Source: Carya illinoinensis (lineage: Eukaryota > Streptophyta > Magnoliopsida > Fagales > Juglandaceae). From it: a stretch of DNA of 64,000 bases. The stretch is from contig NC_056762.1 of assembly GCF_018687715.1 (NCBI RefSeq), positions 23,357,364 to 23,421,363 on the forward strand, given 5' to 3'. The notes beneath the pieces were generated by a model. That model was not told the origin of the DNA. It made no database searches and worked only from the letters and a program-made list of their open reading frames with translations. Shown here one piece after another: positions 12,192 to 23,618 of the stretch. Both the position numbers and the translations under genes were made by a program. Position 1 is the stretch's first letter, and each line of letters begins with the position of its first letter.

Positions 12192-13869
12192 TGACACCTG
12201 TATGATGGTGCCTATAACAGGGCAAAAAGAGTATCATCTCCACAAGGAGGAGATTCAAGTACCAATTTATTAAATTTCCTATATTATTTATATGATCCAA
12301 AATTGCTGTGATTAATTACAAATTCTTTACTTGAAGAGTCAAATAGGAAAGGTTCCTAGGGCTTGGATTTCATCAATTGAATTTCTTCAATGAGTTTAAA
12401 CATGGATGCTCGCATTAATATTTTGCTAATTGCAATGACCGAATTCCCTTTTTTATGTGATATCCTCTTTCAAGTTATAACACTTATACCTATATTAATC
12501 ATATGTATACTTTCGTAATCACAAATATTAATATAAAGTCATTATGCTCTGTGGAATTCTTGAATGTAGGTCTCAAAGGTGTGTATTTATTTCTAAACTA
12601 GTTTGATGAATTCACAAACTAATATTGAACGTCAACTTTTGTTACTTCATTCAACATCCTAATCATGCAATTCATGGCCAGTAAATTGCAAGAAAGAAAG
12701 TCGAAACCATCCAATTGCAATTAACAAAAGATATTCAATACAACCATACCGTACTAAAATCATATAAAATTCAATGACTACATCCTAACTCTAGAATAAG
12801 AAAACTAGCAAATCATAAACAATAAAATAATTCAATTATTTCTCAAACATAAATTTGAATTCAACATCTTTATTAAAAATTCATCAACTAAAAAATTAGA
12901 AAAAGAAAAAAAAGAACTCTGTAATTGCAAAACTCGTGAGCTTCGTTCTTCCCTTTCCTTTTTTTCTCACGTCCAGCCAAAATGCAAAAGGAACCTGGGT
13001 CCCATGTGTCTAGAAGAATTGAAAGACTCCAAAAGCTTCGTGCCTCCAAAAAACTCAGACTAAAATCTCCCCTCCTTTATTTTCAAAATATTTTTGTTAT
13101 CTAATTCGAAAATCTATATCTACTATATCTAATTCAAAAATTCTCCTATATATAATTTGAAAACCTGCCATTTATATCTGTAGCTGAAAATCCATCCAAT
13201 TTAAAATCAATTCTCCTTTCAAATTTTAAAACAGATTTCCCCCGTATTTACTGTTGAAAATCTAGAATTCTTGGTTGACTAATTTCTAACTGAATTTAGA
13301 GCATCAAAACGACACATTTTGGAGTTTAGCCTTTCACAAAAATTTTAGATACCGTTGTCAGATTTCCAACCTGGGTTTGCTTTATTCAAACTTCCAAAGC
13401 TCCAGATACGGGCTGCAGTAAACTTCTGGACAAATTCGAACTTCTCTATTTCTACTAAGTTTTGAACTTCAAAATGGTAGAATGGAATTTTGGACTCTTC
13501 ATAAAAGATTTTGGCTTACATCTTAACTTTCCAACAAGCAAAAGTAAAAAAATAAAATAAAAAAAAAAAACCTGAAACCGAGGTACGTAACTCTAGTTAG
13601 AGCCCCAAAACCGAACAATGTTCTGGTTTGACTAAGCTAGACCAACTAGGATTTGCTTTCTAGGCCTAGCCAGATTGCTGCCTCTTCATATCATCTCAAT
13701 TTCAACCTAATTCAATAATTAAATATCTGAAAAATACTAAGAATTTCCAAGAATTTAATAGATGTAAAAGACACCTAAAATTCTAGACAAACGAGTTAAG
13801 AAACATACAAAACACCCTAAATCAAAATAATTGGGACTAAGAAAATGCGTGAAGTAAATTTCCACATCA
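12192..13869 (-). mobile_element. Probable LTR remnant of an Athila/Tat-type element
   Basis: Read on the minus strand the segment begins TGATGTGGAAATTTAC and ends ATACAGGTGTCA, so it has TG...CA borders. Its right part contains a block resembling the 3' portion of Athila/Tat LTRs (GGAGATGATACTC, then a TTATAGGCACC-like block). It has no primer-binding site beyond the border, no internal genes and no matching 5-bp target duplication, so the boundaries are uncertain. No reading frame of interest occurs in it. Confidence 0.4.
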
Positions 13870-13973
13870 CTATATCAAACCATTGAAGAAAAAATTAACA
13901 CGAATTAGAATAGGAATGATTATATCAACAGACTCTGCAACCCAGAGAAAGTTGCCATCACTATAATGGGCTG

Positions 13974-14053
13974 GAGTAATGACATCACACTCCATAAATG
14001 GTTCATAACAACTGAGTAATGACATCACACTCCATAAATGGTTCATAACAACT
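13974..14053. repeat. Two perfect tandem copies of a 40-bp unit
   Basis: The unit starting GAGTAATGACATCACACTCC occurs at 13974-14013 and again at 14014-14053 with no visible difference. Perfect identity indicates a recent tandem duplication. Flanking DNA at 13870-13973 and 14054-14500 contains no supported gene. A minus-strand open frame at 14217-14477 has no recognised motif, and 14060-14225 resembles the right half of the MITE family described at 14502. Confidence 0.9.
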
Positions 14054-14501
14054 AAAAGCACATAAAATTAAATAATTTTTAAATTTTTTAAAAATAAATT
14101 AATATTAGTTTATTATTTTATAAAGAATATATAGATAATCCAACATGCGGATTTGATGTGAATGTAGGTAAAGAAAAAGTCATGTCATATTAACTAAAAC
14201 TTAGGTTTGAGTTTAGTTATTCTAATGAGGTCTGAGACAACTCCCCGGCCTTCATAATTAGTGTTGTAAGACATGCAACTAGACCAGACACTAAAGTTAA
14301 TCTTTCTTTCTCGAGACACCTTATTGATGATGCCATATTCCATTGCTTAACTAGGACTAAAATATTTTGGGCGCCTGATGTCATCTTCAATCTATTCAGG
14401 CAATTTTCCAACATGCGTTGCAAGGAGATTAACCTTGAATTAAATTGAAAAAAAAAAAACTGTGTCAGGTGGTACACCGGCTCATGCTTAAATACATATC
14501 A

Positions 14502-14956
14502 AGCATCCTCATTGGATTATGCAAATGTAAATCCAATCAGAAATTTAGCTAATAGAACTTGAAAATACTCTACATTGAATTATCTAGTTTCAAAAATTTT
14601 TACTTTTGGCTATAGTAAAATTAAGGTTTCGAATCAAATTTGATTGTTACTATTTTACATCTAAATAAATAAAAATAATAATATCTTTATACACTCTGTC
14701 TCTCCTTCTATTCTCTCTTCCCATTCTTATCCTTCCTCCTGCTTTATTTCTCCATATTATTTAATGAAAGATAATAATGTATTTCCGCTCTTAATTTAGA
14801 AAAAAAAAATAGAAATTTTAAAAAAATATTATTATTTCGACTAATAGATGGATAATCTAATGTGGAAATAAGTTTTGAGTGGAGTAGCCAAATATAAAAT
14901 CATGTCATATTATGCAAACTTTACATTTGCATTTGGATAGTCCAATAAGAATGCTC
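14502..14956. mobile_element. Tourist-like MITE, third family member
   Basis: The left end AAGCATCCTCATTGGATTAT and the right end, which is the reverse complement of GAGCATTCTTATTGGACTAT, form long imperfect terminal inverted repeats. Length (455 bp) and tips match the MITEs at 5399-5848 and 31185-31641. The right flank is TTA; the left flank TCA would be a mutated TTA. There is no coding sequence. Confidence 0.7.
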
Positions 14957-15051
14957 TTATGCTAAGTTGCCAAAGTCTGTCAGTAGTAAGAATCAAATTT
15001 GAGTTGTTTACATGGATTTACAGAAACAATTCCTCATTTATATGGAGAGGG

Positions 15052-15966
15052 GTAGTTGGGGGAGTTTGGCGCCGACTTGATATATATATATATATATATT
15101 GCTGGATGGAATGGAGAAGCACCGAATTCAACTATCTATATATATGTGTGTGTGTGTGTGTGTGGCTGGACGGTAGAATAAAGGTGTGAAAGGAGAGATG
15201 CCGTGATTGGTGTTCGGTGCATGATTTGCTTGAGCTGAAGTGTGATGTGCTGGAATTAATTGAGAGAAGTCGGTGGGTGCTTAATGTGTTGTGCTAAAAC
15301 TGAAAAATAAAAAGGAAAGAAAGCAAAGTCAGTGAGAAGTTGTTTCCTTTTCGCTTTATATTTCAATAGAATGGTGAAGGAGAGTTTTCGTCTAGACTTT
15401 TCGTTCTCTATTTTTATTTAACTTCAATTTAAAGTTTATGGAATACTTTTGAGATTTTTTTGGCTTAGAAGTTTTGGTAATTTATTTGCTGTTTACTTAT
15501 TTCGTGTTATTTATTTTTCTTACTTCTTTAAGCCTTCATTTAATAGTGATTACAATTGTTATGTGTTATTTTGAGAATTTGTGATTTAAATACAAAGATG
15601 AATTCTAGAATCTTGGTTTTGGACATTTTCAATTTTCAGTTCATGTTTTGTCAATTACTTTCTAATTTAGTTTAATTCTTAATTTAGTTTTATTAATTTC
15701 TGAGTTTAATCTATTAAGTCCTTTACATTCCAATCTGACAATCAAAATCTAAAAAACATGAATCTAGTCCATGACTAGTAACCTCTTCCATCCATTGCAC
15801 ATATCATCCTCTTGTTTTCGCTTTGTGAAGTTTTTCACATTTTTCAACGAGTTTAATTTTAAGTAACTTTCCCTGAGGAGACGATCTAGGAATTTATTCC
15901 TAATTATTACACGACATCCTCCTACACTTGGGATAGCATTAGTGCTACTCATTTTTGAGTGAGTCA
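15052..15966 (+). repeat. 5' LTR remnant of the Athila element
   Basis: It matches the 3' LTR in two blocks: 15052-15334 with about 23502-23783, and from about 15335 onward with 24713 onward. It therefore lacks about 930 bases present in the 3' LTR and also the first roughly 800 bases. The right edge TGAGTGAGTCA is identical to the end of the intact solo LTR at 40882 and is followed by the primer-binding site. It contains TA and TG dinucleotide runs. Confidence 0.88.
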
Positions 15967-15972
15967 AGTTTT

Positions 15973-15990
15973 TGGCGCTGTTGCCGGGGA
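15973..15990 (+). promoter_or_regulatory. Primer-binding site, tRNA-Asp type
   Basis: The 18-mer TGGCGCTGTTGCCGGGGA lies 6 bases after the LTR end. It differs by one base from the complement of the plant tRNA-Asp 3' end, the usual primer of Athila elements. It would prime minus-strand DNA synthesis. Confidence 0.9.
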
Positions 15991-16111
15991 GAAGTTGTCT
16001 AACTTAAATTTAAACTTGTTATTTTATTTTATTTTTCTCTACCATATTATCTCCGTTTACTCATCTCATTTGCATCAACCACTCATCTCTACCATCTTAG
16101 ATTGATGTTTC

Positions 16112-17893
16112 ATGTCATGGGTAAGAGACACTTCAAATAGGTTGCTTAGAGTCACATCGAGTGTTGAGAGTAGTATACACAGCTTGGAGGTAGATAGCTC
16201 GTCTGTCTTTTCTTTGAGTGAGCCAGGTGACGAAATTGAAATTGAACCAGAAAATATGGCTGCACCTGCACCACGCACTCTTAAGGACTATTTGCAACCC
16301 ACTCGTACCACTACACCTTCATGCATTGTTTTACCTGAAAATGCACCTAATTTCTCTATTAAACATGGCATGATGTCAGTGATACCTCAGTTCCACGGGA
16401 TGGATTTTGAGAGTCCTTACCAGCACTTGACAGATTTTGAGTTGGCGTGTGCTACTTTTATCACTAGGGTTGTTACTGATGAATTCATTAGATTTCGTTT
16501 ATTTCCTTTCTCTTTAAAGGATAAAGCGAAGATTTGGTTTAATTCTTTGAGACCCAATTCTATTTCTAGTTGGTCTGATATGCAGCGTGAATTCTTACAA
16601 AAAATTTTTCCTTTCCAGAGAACTCAGTTTTTGCAAGAGCAAATCAGTCAGTTCAATCAGAGACCTGATGAGACTTTTCAGCCCAGTTGGGAAAAATTTA
16701 AGGTTTTAATGAACATCTGTCCACATCATGGTTTTGAATCTTGGAGGTTGGTGAGGTATTTTCACACTGGTCTCACTCCAGAATGCAAGCAGTTTGTTCA
16801 GACAATGTGCAATGGGGAGTTCTTTAGCAAGGAACCTGATGAAGCACTATCATTTTTTGACTACCTTGCTGAGAGCGCACAACAGTAGAACACTCGTATT
16901 GATCGAGTTCCATTAACAGTACAGCCACTGAGGGCTATTTCTGGAGGGGGTAGATATGAGCTTAAGGGAGACACTGATGTTCAAGCCCGAATAACTGCAT
17001 TGACTAGAAGACTGGAGGTCATGGAAATGGAAAAAGTGAAGGCTGTGAAAGTAGTAGAGGCATGTTCTATATGTGCTAATTCAACCCATAAGACCCAAGA
17101 TTGCCCGATAATGCCAGTATTTCAAGAAAGTGGGTCTGAGCCGATGTAATCAGCTAACTGGGTCAATAGAGCACATAATCAACCTTTCTCCAACACATAT
17201 AATCCGGGGTGGAGGAATCACCCAAATTTCTCATGGAGAAATGATCAGCCTGGTCGGTCCCCACCACCTCAGCAACAGCCATTCCATCAGGGTGCTCCTC
17301 AGCATCAGTATCCGTCATATCATAATCCTCAGAGTTAACCTCGTGTAGCTCCTCCTGGATTTCAGCCTCATATAGTTGTACAAAGTTTTCAGCCTTCATG
17401 ATCTGCAAAGAAGACTCTAGATGACAATATGGCACATATGGCCAATACACTTCAGCAATTCATGCAAATTCAGGCCACCACAAATAATCAAAATACTCAG
17501 GCCATAAATGAGTTGCGAGGTACTATTAATAAGATGAGCACAACCTTGAGCACCCTAGAGAAAGGGAAATTTCCAGCACAGCCTCAACCTAATCCTCAAG
17601 TATACAGACAACAACAACATCAAGTGCATAATGCCTTGGGAGACGTTATTGACACAGCGAAAGCTGTTCTTACTTTGAGAAGTGGGAAGGAAGTTCCCCA
17701 ACCTGAGATGACTATAGACACAGAGGTAGTTGCTCCTACGCCTAAAGATACAGCAGAGACGGATGAAGTTGAAAAAGAACCAGAGGTAGTAAGATCAGAA
17801 CTGAAGAAGCCTATGAGTGCAGATGCTGAAACTAGTAAGGGATACCAACCTGTGGTTCCCTATCCTCAGAGATTGGCAGCTGGCCAAAAAACA
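16112..17893 (+). pseudogene. gag of the Athila element (interrupted)
   Basis: Gag would form the cytoplasmic particle that packages element RNA. The first frame, 16112-16888, encodes 258 residues with the retrotransposon-gag core (RLFPFSLKDKAKIWFNSL, then a QFNQRPDETF-like block and KFKVLMNICPHHGF). After a TAG the same frame continues to a CCHC knuckle, CSICANSTHKTQDC, at about 17070, then a NPGWRNHPNFSW block and a Q/P-rich region. In-frame stops lie at 16886, 17147, 17336 and 17399; three fit C-to-T changes and the first fits either a C-to-T or a G-to-A change. An A-run indel near 17890 shifts the frame into the protease. The chosen start is the first methionine of the open frame; translation may begin elsewhere. 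Confidence 0.85.
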
Positions 17894-17894
17894 A

Positions 17895-20340
17895 GTATCA
17901 CACGGAGATTCAAGAGATTTTCAAGCAAGTGAAGATAAATATTCCACTCTTGGATGCCATACAACAAGTGCCTTCATATGCAAAATTTTTGAAGGACTTA
18001 TGCACAGTGAAGAGGAAGCTGAATGTAAAGAAGAAAGCTTTCCTAACAGAGCAAGTTAGTGCATTGATATTGAGTGAGACTCCTCAGAAGTTTGGAGATC
18101 CCGGCTCTCCCAACATTTCCATTATGATTGGTGAATCACGCATTGGGAGAGCTTTACTTAATTTGGGGAGTAGTGTGAACTTGCTACCGTTCTCAGTATA
18201 TGAGCAGTTGGGATTGGGTGAGCTGAAAAAGACCTCCATCATGCTACAGCTGGCTGACAGATCAGTTAAGGTACCGAGGGGTATTGTGGAGGACATGTTG
18301 GTCCAGGTGGACAAATTCTACTACCCAGTGGATTTTGTGGTTCTTGACATGCAGCAGCCGGTCTCCACTATTTACCAAGCTCCTGTCATCCTAGGAAGAC
18401 CATTTCTAGCTACATCAAATGCATTGATCAATTGCAGAAGTGGAGTTTTGAAGCTTACCTTTGGGAACATGGCACTTGAGTTGAACGTTTTCAATGCTTG
18501 CAAGATGCCAACACATTTTGATGACACAAGTGATTTGAATGCTGTGGAGAGTTTGACACCAACAGATTTTATTTGCTCAACTTCTCCCTTATCTGATGAT
18601 GATTACATTTTTCAGACACCTGAATTTTTACTTGATGAGAAAATTGATCATATCAATGAAGATGACTTTGATTTTTTTGATTGTTTTGCAGATTCATCTT
18701 TACCACTTGAAGTACAATTTGCGGGAGCAAGATGGAAACCCCAGTTCGAAGCTTTACCACCACCAGACATACTTAGATCTTCAGAGGAAGAAGTTCCTCA
18801 GTTGGAACTGAAACCGCTTCCTCAAGATTTAAAGTATGCGTTTCTTGGACCTGAAGAAGGAACTTTTCCAGTGGTGATTTCCTCAAAGCTAAATCAAAAG
18901 GATGAAGCCCAGTTGATTGAAGTATTAAGAAAGCATCGAAGCGCAATTGGTTGGACAATAGCAGACATCAAAGGCATTGATGCCGCTGTATGTACCCACA
19001 GAATCCATCTTGAAGACGATGCTAGATCGGTTCGTGATGCTCAACGTAGGCTCAATCCTACCATGAAGGAAGTCGTGAAAGAGGAAGTACTTAAGCTATT
19101 CGCAGTAGGTATCATTTACCCTATCTCAGACAGTAAGTGGGTAAGTCCAACTCAAGTGGTACTAAAAAAATCTGGTTTGACTGTCATAAAATATGATAAA
19201 AATGAGTTGATTCCAACTAGAATGGTTACTGGCTGGAGAATGTGCATTGACTATAGAAAACTTAATTCAGCCAGTAGGAAGGATCATTTTCCTTTACCAT
19301 TTTTGGATCAAATTTTGGAAAGAGTAGCTGGTAATGCATATTATTGTTTCTTGGATGGCTACTCTGGTTATTATCAAATTGCTGTAGCACCTGAGGATTA
19401 GGAGAAAACCACTTTCACCTGTCCTTTTGGCACTTTTGCTTTTACTAGAATGCCTTTTGGTTTGTGTAATGCTCCAGCTACTTTTCAGAGATGCATGATG
19501 AGTATTTTTTCTGACATGATTGATGATATTTGTGAAATATTCATGGATGATTTCTCTGTTTTTGGAAAATCCTTTGAGAGTTGTTTGCATAATTTGGCAC
19601 GTATTCTCCAGAGATGTGAGGAAAAAAATCTTTTACTTCATTGGGAGAAATGCCAATTTATGGTTACTCAGGGCATTGTATTGGGGCATATTGTTTCTTC
19701 TGAGGGTATAAAAGTTGACAAGACAAAGATTAAATTAATATCTAAACTCCTATCCCTAGGACAGTTAGGGATATTCGTTCTTTTCTTGGTCATGCTGGCT
19801 TTTATAGGCGGTTTATTCAAGGGTTTAGTTCTATAGCAAAACCTTTGTGCACTCTTTTACAAAATGATATTGAATTTTTTTGGACTGATGAGTGCCAAAA
19901 ATCTTTTGATACCCTTAAGAAATTGCTTACCACTGCCCCTATTGTGCAACCCCCGCAGTGGGACATTCCCTTTGAGATTATGACAGATGCTAGTGACTAT
20001 GCCTTAGGAGCTGTTTTGGAGCAGCGAGTGAATAACATATCTTTTGTGATTTATTATGCCAGTAGAACCTTGAATGATGCCCAGAAAAATTATACCACTA
20101 CTGAAAAAGAATTGCTTGCAGTGGTTTTTGCACTTGATAAATTTTGAACTTATATTCTTGGTTTTCCTGTTACTATTTTCACTGACCACTCTGCTCTTAA
20201 GTATTTGTTGGCTAAGAAAGATGCAAAACCACGCTTGATTCGCTGGATTCTATTACTTCAAGAGTTCAACATCAACATTAAGGACAAGAAAGGAGTTGAA
20301 AATGTGGTAGCTGACCACCTCTCTAGATTGTCATCATTTC
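17895..20340 (+). pseudogene. pol: protease, reverse transcriptase and RNase H of the Athila element
   Basis: A linker (KINIPLLDAIQQVPSYAKF) leads to the protease near 18100-18480, where the expected active-site DLGS reads NLGSS because codon 18160-18162 is AAT. The reverse transcriptase follows (MCIDYRKLN, FLDGYSGYYQI, FTRMPFGLCNAP); its catalytic FMDDFSVFG is intact near 19540. A TAG at 19399-19401 interrupts APED-EKTTF where CAG is expected. A frameshift near 19745 displaces the end of the domain. RNase H follows (MTDASDYALGAVLEQ, YTTTEKELLAVVFALDKF), broken by a TGA at 20145-20147 where an arginine codon is usual, then [10 protein letters not shown] and VADHLSRL. Loss of the protease aspartate alone should abolish processing. 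Confidence 0.88.
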
Positions 20341-21704
20341 CTTCTTCACATGTCAGCCTTCCTCTTGATGATAGTTTCCTGGATGAGCAGCTGTTTGTGG
20401 TTGATAGAGCTCCCTGGTATGCTGACATAGTAAATTATCTGGTGACTGAGCGAATGCCTTCTGAATGGTCAACCCAAGATAAGTGTCGGTTTCTATCTGA
20501 GGTAAAACATTTCTACTTTGATGACCCTTATCTTTTCAAATATTGTTTGGACCAATTGATTCGGAGATGCATTCCTGATGATGAGTTTTCTTCAGTATTG
20601 AGATTTTGTCAAATGGGTGCATGTGGTAGTCATTTTTCAACAAAGAAAACAGTGGCAAAAATTTTGCAAAGTGGTTTTTATTTTTCTTCCATGTGTAAGG
20701 ATGCTTACAATTTTTGTAAAGCATGTGAGTCTTGTCAAAAGTTGGGAGCCATTAGCAAAATAAACATGATGCCCCTTTCCCCCATTCTTACTTTAGAAAT
20801 CTTTGATTGTTGGGGAATAGACTTCATGGGACCATTTCCGGTTTTCTTTGGAAACACATATATTTTATTGGCTGTGGACTATGTTTCAAAGTGGGTTGAG
20901 GCCATCGCTTGCAAAACCAATGACCATCATGTTGTACTAAAATTTTTACAATCTTTGTTTGCTCGATTTGGCATGCCCAAGGTTATCATTAGTGACGGGG
21001 GTTCTCATTTTTGCAATAAACCATTTTCTACACTTGTGAAGAAATATGGTATTACACACAGAGTTTCTACCCCTTATCACCCTCAAACAAATGAGCAAGC
21101 TGAATTGGCAAACAGAGAAATAAAAATCATTCTGGAGAAAACAGTAAATCCTAATAGGAAAGATTGGTCGATTAAGCTTCTTGATGCTTTGTGGGCTTAT
21201 AGGACAGCTTTTAAAACAAATCTAGGGATGTCTCCCTATCGATTAGTTTATGGTAAAGCTTGTCATTTACTTGTTGATATTCAGCATCGAGCTTTGTGGG
21301 CCATAAAACATATTAACTTGTCACTTGATGAAGCTTCAGGGTTGAGAAAATTGCAGATCAATGAATTGGATGAATTTCGTCGGAATGCTTATGACAACGC
21401 GCAACTGGCAAAGGAACGCATGAAAATTCTGCATGATCAGAAAATTCATCCAAAGCATTTCACACTTGGCCAGGAAGTTCTTCTTTACAACTCTCGCTTG
21501 CACATTTTTCCTGGAAAGTCGAAATACCGATGGAGTGGGCCGTACATTGTAAAGACCGTTCATCCTCATGGCGCGGTAGACATTGTCAATCCGAAGAACG
21601 GTAATAGCTTCACTGTCAACGGACAACGTCTAAAGTCACTTCTGAAGGTCTTTGATCCACATGAAGAGATCTTGCTTGTGCAAGACCCCAGGGAAGTGTT
21701 TTAA
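20205..21704 (+). CDS. Integrase segment of Athila pol, open for 499 codons
   Basis: The frame starts within the end of RNase H and carries the whole integrase. The zinc-binding region ends in CKACESCQK near 20730. The catalytic core shows the three acidic residues in context: [16 protein letters not shown] and the glutamate of [13 protein letters not shown]-terminal region ([20 protein letters not shown]) precedes the stop. It would insert element cDNA into chromosomes. The expected first histidine near [11 protein letters not shown] appears replaced, so the zinc finger may be defective. It is not an independent gene; it is the tail of a pol polyprotein whose upstream part is broken. The last part is repeated at 61649-61791. 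Confidence 0.85.
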   Translation: MLAKKDAKPRLIRWILLLQEFNINIKDKKGVENVVADHLSRLSSFPSSHVSLPLDDSFLDEQLFVVDRAPWYADIVNYLVTERMPSEWSTQDKCRFLSEVKHFYFDDPYLFKYCLDQLIRRCIPDDEFSSVLRFCQMGACGSHFSTKKTVAKILQSGFYFSSMCKDAYNFCKACESCQKLGAISKINMMPLSPILTLEIFDCWGIDFMGPFPVFFGNTYILLAVDYVSKWVEAIACKTNDHHVVLKFLQSLFARFGMPKVIISDGGSHFCNKPFSTLVKKYGITHRVSTPYHPQTNEQAELANREIKIILEKTVNPNRKDWSIKLLDALWAYRTAFKTNLGMSPYRLVYGKACHLLVDIQHRALWAIKHINLSLDEASGLRKLQINELDEFRRNAYDNAQLAKERMKILHDQKIHPKHFTLGQEVLLYNSRLHIFPGKSKYRWSGPYIVKTVHPHGAVDIVNPKNGNSFTVNGQRLKSLLKVFDPHEEILLVQDPREVF

Positions 21705-22685
21705 GTTGTTTTTCCTTCTTTACAATTTTCTTTACTTGCATTTATTTTATTTGTTCTTTTGCTTTGGTTTTATATTTAATGTTGATTGTTTGTTTTGCTT
21801 GCTTAGTTCTGTGCACTTTGTTTTCTTTCGTTCGATTCATTGAGGACTATGTCTCTCACTAGTTGGGGGGTAGCATGTGTGCACATATATATAAAAATAA
21901 AAAAATAAAAAAATAAAAAAAAAAGATTTGTGAAATTTGAGCATCTTGGTGGAGTAGTTGAGCAGGATCATTTGTGAAGATTTATTTTCAAGCTTAAACA
22001 CAGAGCATGATTTTTGACGCATCATATTTTGTTGATACGTGGCTTGAAACCCTGGGATGTTATGCTTATTGAGATGAAACTTGATAAAATTTTTGTAAAA
22101 CGAAAGGCAAAGTTTGAAGGACATTTTGCACATACTTACGCTTGTAGTGTTCCTTATTTACCATTCATTGATTTAACATTGGAGAAGTAAACTGTAGGAC
22201 TACCGAGCCATGCCAAAAAGAAAAAAGAAAAGAAAAGAGAAATGATTGAAAAAAAAAGGCGACTTAGTGAACTTTCCTAAGTAAAAAGGGCTAGAAACAG
22301 TTACCCAAGACTTTGGGGGTTGAGTGTCCAACCTTTAAAAACAGAGCTGGCGTGAAAACTGCTAGTCCCTTGGGCTTTGAGGTAGTTAGAATTAGCAATG
22401 ATTAATCTTACGGTTGAAAAATCCTATGGCAAATCATGGCTAGTAATGAGGAACACACAACCGGTCTAACTCCACACACATTTAAGTCCTGAGATATTTG
22501 CCTTAATTCTATGTGAAAGATTGTTAAGATAGTCTTGGTGGGTATAACCCTTGCGGGTTGAGTAGTAACATGTCACTTTTGTGAGAATTCATAATTGTGT
22601 TTGATTGTTTTTGTCTGAATTTCGATCTTTATGCAATATTCATCTCAATTAATTTTCACTATTTTGCTCAAGGATTAGCAAAATG
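21705..22685 (+). other. Non-coding 3' internal region of the Athila element
   Basis: About 1 kb lies between the pol stop and the polypurine tract with no env-like frame. It is closely matched by 61792-62767 in the second Athila copy, so the segment belongs to the family and not to the host. It contains a second polypurine-like CTAGTTGGGGGG at 21859-21870, 827 bases upstream of the terminal one. An A-rich tract lies at about 21890-21925. Confidence 0.8.
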
Positions 22686-22699
22686 CTAGTTGGGGGGTG
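22686..22699 (+). promoter_or_regulatory. Polypurine tract of the Athila element
   Basis: CTAGTTGGGGGGTG directly precedes the LTR start TGATTGAGC. Position and composition fit the plus-strand primer of LTR retrotransposons. The same string stands in the same place before the LTR at 62782. Confidence 0.85.
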
Positions 22700-23579
22700 T
22701 GATTGAGCTGAAATATTGCATATTTTAGCTATTTAAAACCAATGTATTTTAAATTCATCATGACATTATTATTGGTTTTAAATGGAAAAATGTTTAATAA
22801 GAAAAAATACAAGTTGTGATTTAAATTGATTAATAGCATGAGTTTATGCTTAATTTTATAACTTGAGATTTAATTGGATAATGTTTATTCATATGCATAT
22901 TTTATTTAGAAAGCTTGGTATGAGATAAATTTTGTGTGTGATCCATATGTTAAACTTTTTGAATAGGTTGGAAGTCATTAATGCATGCATGACTCAAAAC
23001 AATGAATTTTGGCTTGTAGGTCCTATACACATGGCATAGAAAGATATATTGAATTGTTGACCACCTCTAGATTGAAGAGTGCCGTATGCACTTCATCCCA
23101 CCAACTCAACCCAAGTCACTCTCGTCAATCATCCACCACTTCTTCCGTTCACACTCAAATAAATCCACCAACTCCTTTCCAACCCACGAAAAAATACTTC
23201 TTTTGTCTTCCAAGTGGTTGCATATCACATGAATTTAATCCATTCACATGGCAACAACTTGGCAAGCTAGAAGAAGGAGCTGAAATGTGATCCCATAGAA
23301 GAAATAAAAAGGTGCCGTGCATTACTTGACTTGTGGAGTTGGTGGTGATTATTAATGAAGAGCCGTGAATTGGAGGAATGAGTTTGCAACTTGGGGCAGC
23401 TATTTATATATATATATATATATATTGCTGGATGAAGAAAAGAAAGGAGAGATTATGTGCTTGATTTGTGAAGAGAAGTTAGCTGGAGTGAATTGTAGTT
23501 GGGGGAGTTTGGCGCCGACTTGATATATATATATATATATATTGCTGGATGGAATGGAGAAGCATCGAATTCAACCATC

Positions 23580-23618
<39 letters not shown>

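Noticed and set aside
21837..22133. Env-like protein in the Athila 3' region.
   Set aside because: The only frames are short, on the wrong strand or rich in Phe and Lys, with no membrane-fusion or signal-peptide pattern.
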